Below the pieces are notes generated by a model. The model was given only the letters and a program-made list of their open reading frames with translations, was not told the origin of the DNA and searched no databases. DNA of 64,000 bases, from contig KV425619.1 of the NCBI GenBank assembly GCA_001632425.1, positions 104,459 to 168,458 on the forward strand, given 5' to 3'. Shown one piece after another: positions 12,209 to 24,371 of the stretch. The translations under genes and the position numbers were made by a program. The DNA is from Neolentinus lepideus HHB14362 ss-1 (lineage: Eukaryota > Basidiomycota > Agaricomycetes > Gloeophyllales > Gloeophyllaceae). Every line of letters starts with the position of its first letter. Positions within the stretch are counted from its first letter, which is position 1.

Positions 12209-12930
12209 GAGTGTAGGGGTGGTCCCGGGAGGTGGGAGGGAGGCTCATTCGGAGGTGTAATGAGGATGTCGTTGACCATTTACCGACTCATCGGTATGCA
12301 ATCATGTTAGGGCATGTAAGAGTAGGAGTATCAAGCATACCACAATAGCTACCACGTTCCAGTCGTCAAGCACGCCGTTGTGGACTCGAGCGAGATAACG
12401 TCACTAGCAAGTGAAAGGATTCCCGAATATCATGCGACCTTATAGACTTTGGCCGAAAAGGAGGAGATATGAAAAGATGACGTACGAGATATGCAACGAC
12501 GCTTTGCCCAGTGTATACCATATTCGCATCACTGCAACCGTTCTCGGGCACGAAGCGGGATTCGTTCCCGTTCCTGCTGACGTTCAGACGCATCAGGTTC
12601 TAAGAAAGACGATGAGCGACACCGAGACATGCATGGGCCCGTTGTAAGGGGGAGCTAAGAAGGGTAAATGGGATAAGGACGCAGCAAGGCACTGGACACG
12701 CACCTGCAGTTCGCCCTACTCTCATGCCCCGTACCAAAATCCGAAGTCGAGATTGAACAATGTGTAGATCCAGGCGTTGGTCTGCAATAATATTGTCGGC
12801 GCATACGTCTAAACGTCGGACCTCCAAACAAGACGTTGATCACGGAGTTGAAAGCAGTAGGAAACTGGTCCTCAGCGCGCAAGGCTCGTCCTCCAGCTTC
12901 ACATACTCCTACTGCATCAACCTTGGCAGG

Positions 12931-13232
12931 GGTGCTCAATTCGTGGCTGTTCGGTTCGTTCGCTGCGCAAAAGCTTGGAATTTGTAAATCCGACTGTTGA
13001 GGTGCACCTGCTTGCAGCAATTCAAACTCCGAAATGGCAGCCCCTGCGCTCGATACAACTGCTCCTCAGATGTCAAGAGAGCCTTGAAGTGATTGTTACG
13101 ACTCGGACTCAATCTGGCAGCGGGCGAACGCAAACGAACAGGGTGCTCTCAATTAATCGGCCGTTCGTTCACAGCCTTTTGTCAACTCCGGCCGTCTCTG
13201 CGCAACGAACGAACCGAATTGAGTACCCGGGT
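12931..13232. mobile_element. Probable MITE-like inverted-repeat element
   Basis: Imperfect inverted ends, about 38 bp, at 12931-12970 and 13195-13232 share CTCAATTC and CGGTTCGTTCG(C/T)TGCGCA cores; the left end has a 9-bp extra segment. The interior repeats shorter CGAACG / CGTTCG motifs and has no coding content. No clear target duplication was found, so the boundaries are approximate. Confidence 0.45.
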
Positions 13233-13518
13233 CCATCATGATCTTTTTGAAGACGATTTTAGAGTCACAGCAGGAAGTTATGGCCAAAGCTTGTAATACC
13301 CGTGAACACTTAACAACTGACGGTTTCTGTCACTGACACAGGATCCACGACCTGCTTGTCCTGCTAGTATGCGCTCGATGTCAAAGGTAGGCTGTTCAGA
13401 CCATCTTATTAATGATCAGCCTGGGTTGCGTGGTGTATGTAACGCGTTCTTATTATGGGTGCAGTGCAAGCTCGGTTAGGCAGCCTCATACCTTGCTGCC
13501 TTTGTACTTTCTATCTTC

Positions 13519-16500
13519 ATGTCTCCGCGGTGGAATCCCCAGCACGACTTCTACGAAGTTAAAGACGAGATTGTCGAGCGCTGGCGAAAGGACGACGGCG
13601 TGGAGCTGGAAATCGCTACTCTCTCGACTGCATCGGACTTACCAGGCCCCGGGCGCACCTTTGGCAATGTCGTCGACGCACTGGGCAGAGCCGTCCAGGT
13701 CAACTTCATGTCTGCACAAAGGCATCCCCCGCGCAACCTGTACGAGGTCGACCGCGAGACTCTGGAACGCTGGCGGCGGGATGATGGTGTTGCTTTAGAG
13801 CTCGCCAGCCTCTCGACAGCCTCCAACCTTCCAGGACACGGGCGCACCCTGGGGAACATTGTCGGTATGTTTGGAAGGGCTTTCGAGCACGCGTGCGCTG
13901 CAGTTGGCACTAAGCTAGGCCTCGGACCGCATGCTGCGATGGCTCGCCTGCTGAAGCCCGCCCTGCGGTCCTGCTTGCGCGGATGTTTTTGGGCTTCCAG
14001 CGGATGGCATACCCTTGAATCGTGCGAGATGTGCTCATCGTTCCAGAGATCTCTGGACTATATTAAAAGAAGAGAACCGGACATATCTATGTTACTGGAT
14101 GCCATGATTACGGCGACTGTATTTACTGGCAAAAATCCAAGCACGAACATCTCTAGGCGTATCAAACAGGTGTCCAGGAAGGTTATTGAGTACAACGGGT
14201 AAGATTTTCCTTCCATGATGCGGATACAAGAGTGTGCTGATTTGTTGGTCTTCGACAGCCGCAATTATAGTTCTTCGCAAAACACGATGATCTACTATTC
14301 CATAGTTCTCAAGGCTTTCATCCACACTACTGTGTGCATAAGTCAGACAGAAGAGAACCGGCTACGCCATGTCACTTCGGAGCTTTCTCAAATAATCGGA
14401 AATGATGATCCGTTCCTGTTCGGACGATCCGGCAGTGCCCTGGTTTCCGAATTGCAGACCGGAGCACTCAATGCGATCAAAGAATACGATTGTTACTTCA
14501 GTCTGTTTGCTGATTATCCGGTTCGCTACACGACAAACAACTCATTGCTGTGGACCTTCATGTCGGGATTGATGGACCAGAGCCTTTGCGGGTACGTGAG
14601 AACTCCGATTCAATTAAGTATTATCGAGGTTAATACGTTAAGCAGCAACGTCGATGTATCATATCCAGTCAGCATCGCCATCATGAGGACGTTCAGTGAC
14701 CCGATCGATGTGTACCTCCTGTTGACTCAAGATTATTTTGCGAACGGCATTCATCCGTCTCAGATAGCACGCTGGCTCAAGATCGTGGTCACGACGTCCG
14801 ATCCTCTTTTGAAACTCATTGGTGTGCGGTTGATCAATACACTCTTCCAATGCATATCAGACACGCAAATGGACCACCCCGTACTGTTTGAGATATATTG
14901 GCTACCTTTATGTATGTGCTCATATTTCATATTCCATATGATCACATGTGACCCGTCAATCTCTATAGCTGTGGTCGCGCTGGATATTGCGGAGAGCCTA
15001 GAAGGAGAAGAGTCAAACGTCAGAGCCCTTGGGGGGCACTTTCGTCTCGAGCTCCCTCTGTCACTATCGCACAATGCCGAAAGTCGTATACAAGAAAGGA
15101 CGTCACAAGGGCTTCGACTTTTGTGCGGTGGCCCTTCTTCTGAACGGCTTGAAGAACTGCATTCGCCTGTCTTCCAAATCCTAGCAAGGTTCATATGTGA
15201 GTGGTATGCTGGAGCCGCACCTCAGGCTGAGGGTTACTCCCTGGGATTAGTACCCCATGCAGTCGACTATCAGCATCTCCGTCATCTATGTTCAAGGCTT
15301 ATCCACATATATATTCGGTATGGATCACTATACAACGTCACTGTGAACGCCGCTAATCTTACATAGGTCCCCGTGTATTCCTGATATCATTGAAATCATC
15401 ACTCGAAAGGACCGAGATTCCTGTGATACAATATTGGACATCCTCAGCGAACACCTGTCTCTGTCTACAAGTGCCGACGATCACGAAAGATTGCGTCACT
15501 GCTTCAGCCAACTCTCAACCGCCTTTGCGCTACGAAGCGTCGTGAAGATCCCTCTGCATGACAGGAGGTTTTTGCATGAACTGGATCGTAGCTTTCCTGG
15601 ACTCCACTGCGTACGAGAGAAACGCTGGATCGATGCAGACCTGCGGTTATGTCCTCATAAGGGGCAGGTTGAGTCGCTCATTGGAGACTATAAATCTCTA
15701 CGCTGGATATGTCCAACGGAGAGCTCTGACCGCTGGAAGCCTATACTCGCTGGTCGAGATGTGCTGGGTGGACCGCTCTACGTTGGGTGCTTCTTTGATG
15801 AGAGGGCCCGGCGCAGCAAAGCCTATGTACTTTTGAACGAAGTCGAGCTACGAGACAAGGACCGTCTGGAGCGGTATCAGCACCAAAGGCTAGACTACGG
15901 TGCTCGTCTGTACATCCTGGCATGGCGGTCTCTGTCAGCGAGACAAAGGGACGAGGCTCCTCACATTTACTGGGCATCTCCGGAGTGGTATGTTGCTGCG
16001 ATTATCGAATGAATGCCTGGCTATCTTCACTCCATGCATATCCAGGAATTATGACTTGTGTCTATGCTCTGACCGACACCCATCTCACCGGAGTGGTCGA
16101 ATTCACATCCCAGAGCCTATCCCCGACTTCCGATTAACTAACGCTGTTACACTGGAAGAAACAGTTATCAAAGGTGGCGACACTAAGGAAGTCTACGTGT
16201 CCAATTGGTAAGCGGTGTCACTGGCTACCACGACTACTGCATTTGACCTCCGGCTGCCCAGGTGGAATGGCGGGCCTCGTCTGCTCTGGACAGGGGGTTC
16301 GTGGGAGAGAGATCCGGACTACGAAGATAACATACTTTTCACTCACCATTGCGATCTCAGCCGCGACGATGTCGACTTCGGCATCGCTGATTATGAGGCA
16401 AGAATGAGAAAACACGAGAGCACATGCGATAACCGCAGGAGCGAGGCCGGCTATCGAAAACGGAGCCACTGGTGGCGATTCGATCGCCCTCGTCTACACT

Positions 16501-16535
16501 GGACAGGAATATCGTGGAGAGGTACCCCACTTTGA
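13519..16535 (+). CDS. Large multi-exon protein of unknown function, paralog B
   Basis: Divergent paralog of the gene at 6248-9241; no named family recognised. The 227-aa first exon has two tandem modules of about 70 aa: YEVKDEIVERWRKDDGVELE, then LSTASDLPGPGRTFGN, repeated as YEVDRETLERWRRDDGVALE and LSTASNLPGHGRTLGN. GLGPHAAMARLL and a Cys pair (CEMC) follow. Later exons give WLKIVVTTSDPLLKLIGVRL, ELHSPVFQILARFICEWY, ILAGRDVLGGPLYVG and PHIYWASPEW, then WNGGPRLLWTGGSWERDP, and a divergent second copy of that last motif (WWRFDRPRLHWTGISWRG) before TGA at 16533. Introns are inferred near 14201, 14592, 14912, 15318, 15990 and 16209. No signal peptide or membrane span. Confidence 0.78.
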
Positions 16536-17887
16536 AAATATAACATGCTGTTCATGCATAGGAGCGGCGTAACTGACGAAGAGCTCAACGTTAACATTGA
16601 GCACGGCTCGGTGCAGCACGAGACGGGATAGAAGTGCCCTCGAGCGGTTCGCTGCTAGGAAGAGCAATTTGGACCATGGATATTAAATGCCGTGAACAGG
16701 AGTTTATCGTCACAAGGAGGGAAGAATGCCTACTTCTGTTTGACGCAATGCGATATTTGGTAACCCCCAACCAAACTAAGTTGCAATCGTGGTCTGCAGG
16801 CTAGCTAATGGGCTCGGGTCCGCGGGAGGAGGGAGGATTGCACATCCAATAGTACTGGGGAGGTGTCGGGATGGGAGAAATACCTGCGAGTACTGTGTCG
16901 AGATTCATCCAGAACTTCCTCTGAGTTATGATACGAGAGTAACCGAAGAGGGTTGGAGAAGAGCCCGTCGAGCCACCCATAGCGCCCTGGAGCCTGAAGC
17001 TTGAAGGTGAGGTTGAGTTCCATGGCGTCTTTAGACAATTATAAATAATTTGAGCCATCTGCCAACAGAGTGCCATTAATATTGCAGTTTCATGAGTGCA
17101 TAAGCTGTGGCGTGGTAATTATTGACCAAGCGAAGCGTACCATACGCCTGAGGCTGTCCAAAATCGGTAAAATGTCCTACTCTTATATCCTCCCTCGTCG
17201 TCAATATTCGATACCAGAACTCTTTCTTGACGATGTTCCTCTGGTCTCATCCCTGCTGCTCCCGCCCCTGGATGCTCTGGCCTACTCGTGAAGGGCTGCC
17301 TCGCGCTCTCAGAGTCCTTGCTTATATTGCGGCGGTAAAACTCCTGAAGTCCGTTCTTGCACATCTTCAAACTCCTAGGGCGGTGTAACTCGTAGTCAGA
17401 GACAGTCATCTCCAGCTCTAGCGACTTTCGTATATGGCCTTGTCATCATGTCGTCCAATGGAAATCGGTGTAAACATTCCTTGACTGTCGTCAGAGTTTG
17501 AGTTGACTGCGGGAGATTCCTGAAGATCTGCATGAAAATCTCATCCAAGCGTCGAAAATCGTCGTATGCCGCGTAACCGTATCAAGTCGCTGCGGCCAGT
17601 CATATAACCCTCTAGTTCTGCATCAGTGGCTGGCTGTGTTCCGCATGCTGGGAACTAAATTAACACCGGGAGGCTAGTACCGCCCACTGAGAGGCTAAGC
17701 CAGGCCATCTTGAGAATTCGCTGGGATGAAGGCGGCATCCATTCGCCGCTGGACTGTGTCGTACAAGTTATAAATGCGTCACGGTATGATTCGCCTATTC
17801 ATCGCAAAGAAAGCTCAACACCCTTCAGGAGCCAGCGCACTCGCAATACCTCCTCCCTAAACCAAAATCCTCACCACTCTTCAAACA
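16536..17887. other. Intergenic, no gene seen
   Basis: Short ORFs on both strands (for example minus 17409-17119) have no recognisable motif. Sequence from about 17700 is probably the promoter of the small secreted protein gene. Confidence 0.4.
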
Positions 17888-18148
17888 ATGCACGCCTTCC
17901 ACATCTTCACACTCGGCCTTCTCCTCACCCTCACCTCTACGCTCGCGAACCCATTCAAGCGGCAAGATACGTGTCTCTGCGAATCGCCTACCGGCTGCCC
18001 TGGTCTCTGCGAATACGTCGAGGGTATCGGCGCAGCTTGCAATAACTACTGTGGAAATGGAGTCGCGCTTGCGTGCGGCGCGTGCTCTGGGTATACGGGG
18101 AATTGTATCATTAACGATGATGGGAACTGTTTTACGGTTGTTGAGTGA
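17888..18148 (+). CDS. Cysteine-rich small secreted protein
   Basis: An uninterrupted 86-aa ORF. Residues 1-20 (MHAFHIFTLGLLLTLTSTLA) form a clear signal peptide. A Lys-Arg pair (NPFKRQD) follows, a likely Kex2 processing site. The mature part has ten Cys in about 60 residues, starting CLCESPTGC, and is otherwise Gly/Asn-rich with acidic residues near the end. Size, signal peptide and Cys content fit the small secreted protein class of fungal effectors and antimicrobial-like peptides; the exact role is unknown. It is intronless, unlike its neighbours. Confidence 0.75.
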   Translation: MHAFHIFTLGLLLTLTSTLANPFKRQDTCLCESPTGCPGLCEYVEGIGAACNNYCGNGVALACGACSGYTGNCIINDDGNCFTVVE

Positions 18149-18856
18149 GCGGGGTAGGGATCAGGTACGTAGGCGTGCCCTCTGGCAAGGCGGTGCACTG
18201 ATAGTCTTTTGATAGTAGTGTTGGCGCACTAGGATGATCACGGACACTTTGGATTATTGCTCTCTTTCGGTTAATCTTACGGTCGATCTTTAATGTAACT
18301 CGAACTTTCCATGGCGATAACAGCCCCTACGATTTGTGATGGTTGGGCTCTAATTATCCACCAGGCGATTGCCAGACTGTCTGACTCGACGCACCGCGCG
18401 TCTGTTAGTCGGTCAGCGCTTGCCTCACCGCGGCAACGAAGGCTCAGGGCATAAGCTATGCGCTGGAGCGCGACGACGCTTTGCAAAGGGCTCGATTGGC
18501 TAATCGGCCGGTCGCGCCTTGGTATCTTGTTTTGAAGTGACACACCATCCTTGTCCTTGTGAGCATTTGAACCTTATGCTCTTCTTTACATCAGCGGCAT
18601 TGCCAGCACGCTTGCGCTCATACTGCCGGGTATTTCGACGTCCCAAGAATAAACGTGTGTTCTCCCCACCTGCATGTTATATATATTGACTATCACTGGT
18701 TGGTCATAGAAGCTTCCGTTCGTCGACGATGGCATCTCGAAACCTTCCCCGAAAGCAATTTCATTGATATCAGATATACATTGACAATCTACAAGCATGA
18801 TACAGGAAAAGAATTCTCATGCATCATAACGAAGTCACCGGATCGGCCATTGACTC
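18149..18856. other. Intergenic, no gene seen
   Basis: Spacer between convergent genes. No motif-bearing ORF. Confidence 0.4.
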
Positions 18857-21799
18857 TCAAATTTCACGACTCATGAACTCGTTCAGCCTCTTCTGAATGC
18901 TCTTCAGCTGCACTATCGTCTCCTGCAGACTGTTTCTCGCCTTCGTAATCGCCGGATCCTCGTCCAGCAGCCGCTTTAGGTCCTCTGCAGACCCGAGACT
19001 CGTCTTTTCGAACAGGTGCCGCTGCATATCCGCCACTACCGCGCGATTGAGCTTGTTATCGATGCTGAGCGGAATAAAGTCGATCATGCGCTGTATAAAT
19101 CGAAATCGTCAATGCGAGCAACGGAGCAAAGGAAATAGAATAGGGAGACCTTGTAAGCGACCTGGAAGTATGCGCGAACGTCGGCCATGACGATCAACTC
19201 GTCCTCGAAGGCGTCCGGAGGGTGAAGGCGCTTGAGATCCTCGCGTTCGAGCTGACCGTAACCTAGTTCGCGAAGAGCCTGCAGGGCGCGCTGTTCTGTC
19301 GCGGAGGCGATGTGTTCTGACTTTGTTGAAAACGGTACGCCAGCCCCTCCTCCTGTATACCAATCCGGGTATCGTTTGAGGACGTGATAGTGGTACAACC
19401 ATTTGGAGCGAGTCGCCGAGTAGTAGTGTATATTCTCGGTGTAGAAACGCCCGGCTTCACTATTCAGACAAGCGTTGACAGTCGCGACTGCAGAAGTTTT
19501 GGCCTCCTCCAGAATTTCGAAAGCATATTGTCTTCAGAGGAGTAGAGGAAGGTTAGTTATCTCTTATCAGAGGACTCCAACCAGCTGGGCAAATACACGT
19601 ACCCGATACGCGCCTCTAACCCTTTAAATTGGCCAAAGTGGGACTTCAATAACTCGGTCACAGTTTCCGACAGGATCTCCCAGATGCCGTCCATACATGC
19701 ATTGGTCGGTTTGGCCCAAAGGATGACGAATTTTCGGATCAAGGCCTTCTTTGCATCATACGGAACATTGTATGGAAGCTCCCAAGTTTTGTTCCTACGG
19801 GATACGTAGTTATGAATAGCCATATGGAAGGAACACACGATAAGTCTCACTCTTGGATGACTTTGCGAACTGCGTAGAGATCCATCGTCTCATATTGTGC
19901 GACGCCTTCAACGTCTTCGAAGGTGTTGTCGGAGTCCTCCGCGCCGGGCTCGAAAGGGCGGCCATACTTCGTGTACTCCTTGATTGGTCTGAAGTCCGGC
20001 GCAGTGCTCCTAATGGCCAAATTGTACCAATCGTACGTGGCTCTGTTGCGCTGAACGAAATCTTTATTTTCGGACGTTGTTCCGTTGACCGTCGCGGTAA
20101 GCTCGTTGACGAATTTTGTAATACGGTCCAGGATCTCCAGAGCCGGGTCAACTTCCAGAGGAGGAGGTACCATGGATAGTTGGTCGCCGTATCTGGCCAG
20201 AAGCTGTTCGAGCTTCTTCTTGATGTCCGGAAGGCTGCGAATGATGTGAATACATATACATAGAGAAAGAGTAGGAAAGCAGCTTACTCTTTTTCGACAC
20301 GTGCCATAAGCAAGCTACTCGCATAAGCAACCAGCCCTGGGATTCCCAATCTGGAACGGTCCGATACGTCCTTCCAGGGTGCGACGCTATCAAAAAAGCG
20401 ACACGCGCGCTCGTGAACGTGGGCACGAGACTGCGTCTGCGATCGTTCCTGGTCATTAGGGAGGCGGACGCAGAAGTATCCATGAAGGAGGTCGTGGTCT
20501 TCTGCCTCGCCCCGAAAGACATTCTGCCAACGCTCCTTTACGCCTATGTCGCCGTCAACAACGGAATCTGGCTTCGTTACAACACCTGGGGAGCCTTCTT
20601 AGCTGAACTGTCATGATCAATGAGAGTGTAAGGCCCTACCGATCGTTCTATTGCCATCAGGATCTGCCTCCTCGGCCAGTTTCAAAGCCTGCTGGTTTTG
20701 AATGTCATCTAAGACCAGACATTAGAGGTGTTTGCAGAACGTGTAGATAGCAAATGCGAATCACCGCTAGCAGGTATGGTGACAAGAATGTATGTGGTTT
20801 CTTCGGCGATGTAATCCTCAACCAGTTCTTTGATGAGGTCTATCCCCTCCCCAATCTGAATCAATCCTAGACCAAGGTTACAATGAATACTGTCGGAGAA
20901 CTGCGAAATGCAAACCAGGCAAATCGACGAAAGCAAGATCCGTGGCTTCAGGATCGTGTATATCAATGCAAACCACGTTCTTCGAAAATGGGGCCATAGT
21001 GGCGTCGTTCTTGATGGCGTTGCGTATATCCTCCCGAGACAAACCATAGAAAGCGCTCGGAGGCGTGCGAGTACTCAATATAGCGGCCTGCGCCCGTCTG
21101 AGCCACAGCTCCACGTCTTTCTTGTCCGTGATGACTGGCCCAAACTTGATGTCCTTGGACAGCTGCTTCGTTCCGCTCTCATCGTAATCGAACCTGAGGC
21201 TTATTTGGCAGAACCAGGTGTCGTCGGAGGTGAGGGTGCACTCCATCGGACATCTGCAATAAGAACTGATGTCAGATACAGGTATCTCAGAACAACGAAC
21301 CTGAGCACCTAGTACAGGTGCCGCTGTCGCGAGGGACATTTATCTGTGCGGTAGGCATCAGCCAACTATTACCACATAATCGCAGAAATGGTTACCCACA
21401 CCACTGATAGCCTCTACAAGAGAACTCTTGCCGGCTAGAATACCGTCATCGCCGACTGGCGTAAGTTCAGCACCGCACACGTACCTGATTGTGCGCCGAT
21501 CACAGCAATCCGCGGAAGCTGAAGATCAGCCTGCGCCCTGTAGCATCGTTTAGCCACGACACGTCGCCTTGTCCCTGGAGCACGCACCCAAGGGCCTTGA
21601 GGTCTTTCATAAGTTGGTTGAGAAGCCGCCGCTTCCTGGCGTACTCGCTGTTGTTCAGATCCGATGCGTTGGTGTCCGATCCGCCGGGAGTGCCAGAACC
21701 TGCATTCTGCGTGCTCTGGAAACTCTCGGTAGACGAACGGGACGCATTAGTAGTCGTCCCTCGATTCTTGTTGCGTCCAGGAAGTCCGAATTTGTGCAT
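18857..21799 (-). CDS. Dynamin superfamily GTPase (fungal Mx-like/Vps1-like type)
   Basis: Dynamins hydrolyse GTP to remodel membranes. The N terminus (MHKFGLPGRNKN) is Ser/Thr/Asn-rich and disordered. The GTPase domain has all signatures: P-loop GAQSAGKSS split by an intron between GAQS and AGKSS, switch I in VPRDSGTCTRCPMEC, G3 DLAFVDLPGL (DxPG) and G4 VGVLTKPD. The stalk follows (IPGLVAYASSLLMARVEKELP, EYTKYGRPFEPG, WAKPTNACMDGIWEILSETV). The C terminus is a GTPase-effector-like region (MIDFIPLSIDNKL to RLNEFMSREI). There is no PH or proline-rich domain, as in the fungal Mx-like group often found as multigene families in basidiomycetes. Roughly ten introns; the frame is open across all exons I checked. 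Its role (mitochondrial, peroxisomal or other) cannot be told from sequence. Confidence 0.9.
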
Positions 21800-22814
21800 G
21801 GTAGCAGATGGACGTTACTGAGAGATGTGCAAAGAAGTGAGAAGTGGGTGTGTTAGTGCTCCAAGGAGGGATGGCCTCTATTTAAGCCCTTAGCAGCTGT
21901 GATCCTGAACGGGAAGCTGTACAAGAGCTATGCCGATAACGCGACCGCGTGTCTGTTCGAAGCGAATTGTGGGCACGCCCTGGGGTAGAAGACTCACCGT
22001 AATTGGTGATAGCGCAGTCCCGATAGTTCACGAACAAAAGGTAGACGCCCAAGATAAGACGGCGAGCGAGTTGTACCTTTCGAAATACAAGGGGATTGGG
22101 TTATTTTAACGTCGCTGATCCTAGTACATCTGTTCACGAGACAGCAATGAGCGCTCGAATACCGAAAATAACGCGATATCTGGACAGAGCTGTGTCGGGC
22201 TGAATTGAGGGTCCCCTCATGCTATGTCGACGTTACATAGCACCGTAGGACACATCGCGACGTGATAGTGATGAGCATCAGGGATGCTACATTCAGATGT
22301 TCAATTTCTAATTGGCGCTTGCGTATGCGGAGAACTCGACAAGCCACCGACTCGGACTTCTCGTTCGCCTGATACTGACGCTGAGAGTTGGCAATTGCTC
22401 GTTGCTTCAGATAAACAGAGCGCACCTTGTCGAAGGGAGTCTAACGATGATCTGTAACGCAAGTGTCCTGTTTTCCTTGTCTTACTTTGTACCTCGTTCT
22501 CACACTTACAGCGGGCCTTACAAGGTACCAGGTACAACAGACAGCATTCTAGACTTTGCAGGGCAGTGTCGAGATATAGATTCACAGCTTTAAAGGTCTT
22601 CTCTGACAGAGGTATCTTGCCGAGTAAACAGTCATCGGTGTACACCGGGAATGCTTGAGGTCCAAGGGGACAATGAGACTAGTGTCAGAAGACGAGCGTT
22701 CGTAGTTCTATGGTACAAAATCGAGTTGCTGGGTGCTGGAAATAAATTAGTTTGATCGTCTACATCCGTCTCCTCCCGTCCTTCGTTATAGGTATGGTGG
22801 TTTGGGGAATGCTT
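21800..22814. other. Intergenic, no gene seen
   Basis: Contains the dynamin-like gene promoter. A 114-codon minus ORF (22645-22301) has no recognisable motif and is not called. Confidence 0.4.
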
Positions 22815-23333
22815 TCATTGGGCAGGTGCACCGGACTTTCTCCTACACCATGGTAACACGATGTCAGTCCAAAAGGTCCTCGTAACACGGAGAAGGGAGT
22901 AAGGTAGGTAGGAGCCTTCAAACGTGGGCGACATGGACAGAAAAGGAAACGTACAGCTGATACCCTGCGGCAATGAAGGGCAGTAAGAATCCCGTGCTGC
23001 AGAAGACGAAGAACTTGACGCGGAAGGCGTTCTTGTTGCGGTAAGAGAAGGGGAAGGTGTGCTGGGGGCCGGTCGCTAGTCAGCTTTCGGGACAGTGCAG
23101 AGGTTAACGTAGCAGTGAGAGGGACGGGTGAGGTGGGTATACGAAAGAGAAATACAGGGAGCGAGAGGTAAAGGTGGCGTAAGGCCAGAAGACAGATGGG
23201 CGAAGTAGATAAAGGATGCAGAGACGAGGGACTAGATACGCACTGGGTACACAACCGCGACCTCCTTGTGTGCGTACCGCCTACCAAGGGTCGGCGCGAC
23301 ACGGGGAGCGGCAGGGCGGGAGAGCGAGAGCAT
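22815..23333 (-). CDS. COX8: Cytochrome c oxidase subunit 8 (VIIc type)
   Basis: COX8 is a small nuclear-encoded, single-span subunit of respiratory complex IV. Exon 1 (23333 downward) encodes a basic presequence MLSLSRPAAPRVAPTLGRRYAHKEVAVVYP. After an intron of about 190 nt comes HTFPFSYRNKNAFRVKFFVF with the hydrophobic span CSTGFLLPFIAAGYQL. After a second intron, RKSGAPAQ and TGA (22817-22815). About 79 aa, the usual size. The HTFPF and YQL(x)KSG motifs are family-specific, and all joins are in frame. Confidence 0.88.
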
Positions 23334-23989
23334 AGCAGATGACTTTCTAGCGGTCAACGGGGCGTTCAGGAGAGGTAAGCCGTTCAAGACGTCATGGCTG
23401 CAGCCTTTATACGCCCTCCCACACTATACATAGCCTGGCCACGGGACAGCCTAGTGCGGCGTTCGAGCTGGCCCCTCGTGGACATAAAGAACAGGTATTT
23501 GTATTAGATGTTTCCCGTGGATCAGGCGAGTGTCCATATGGATATGTGTATGTGGTTCGCGCTCCAGGTGATGGAGCGCGAACTTGTTCTGGTCTTGGGC
23601 AGCCTGAACAGTTTGGATGGAGCTTGCACAGCGAGAAAGACAAAAGACATGGAATTGTTGAGGAGCTTTGGTTGCAGAAGCACCGAGCGAGCGTAGTCTA
23701 GGTCGCGAGTCGTGATCATGCCACCCCGTAAGCCCGAGGCCAGCTCGTTCTAGCCCGAGTTCTGTTGCCGTCCCAAGCGTCTCCGAGAGAGGACATGGCT
23801 CGTCTTAGGATGCGCTAATAATGCGAGATGCGCGCGCAGTTCGCGGCTACATGGAGCAGGAGGTCGGAGGCAGCGAAGAGAACAAGGTATAGGGCCCAGG
23901 TAAAGTTAAAATGGTGACTCCAGTCGATCGTGCTTTTGAAAGCTAAGAATCCAAGATATGTTAGTCAAATGTATTTCCACAGTCAATGT
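23334..23989. other. Intergenic, no gene seen
   Basis: COX8 promoter side and upstream of the tRNA. No supported gene. Confidence 0.4.
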
Positions 23990-24078
23990 GCCACCTTGGC
24001 TAAGTGGTTACGGCGCTCCGCTTGTATCTCCATGGAGAAGAGACGGAGAGATCACTCGTTCGATCCGGGTAGGTGGCA
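23990..24078 (+). tRNA. tRNA-Thr (anticodon TGT) with a 16-nt intron
   Basis: The cloverleaf was folded by eye. Acceptor GCCACCT pairs fully with AGGTGGC, followed by discriminator A. A 3-bp D stem (GCT/GGC), anticodon stem CTCCG/CGGAG, loop CT-TGT-A, and T arm ACTCG-TTCGATC-CGGGT. The anticodon stem closes only if about 16 nt after position 37 are removed, the canonical tRNA intron site. The internal promoter boxes (GGTTAC-like A box region and GTTCGATCC B box) are present. The variable loop is 5 nt. Confidence 0.85.
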
Positions 24079-24123
24079 TACGCTTGTGGAATGTCTCTTT
24101 TTTGAATTTTGAATTTCTTTCGT

Positions 24124-24332
24124 TTGGGTAGACGTCGGCGCGGTACAAGCGCTCTTGTTCTTATCTCATCTCTCGTCTACTCTGCGCCTCTTTCTTTTCG
24201 CTCTGCGATTCACTTGGGTTGTCTTCTTTGAGTCTGCGTTGACTTCAGGTCTGTACAAATTTCGATGCAACGACGTTGGACGTTGAGCTGTGCACTAGTG
24301 GCCAAAGTACATTTTGTCATTCTGCAACTATA
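24124..24332 (-). repeat. Dispersed ~210-bp module, copy 1
   Basis: The reverse complement reads CAGAATGACAAAATGTAC..., then GCATCGAAATTTGTACAG, GTCAACGCAGAC and a GAACAAGAG..TTGTA end. The same order of blocks occurs at 42036-42240 and 43003-43210 on the plus strand. It forms the outer end of the left arm of the inverted duplication. Confidence 0.75.
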
Positions 24333-24371
24333 TATATATGTGAGTGACGATCTCGCGGCTACGTCTTGGAC

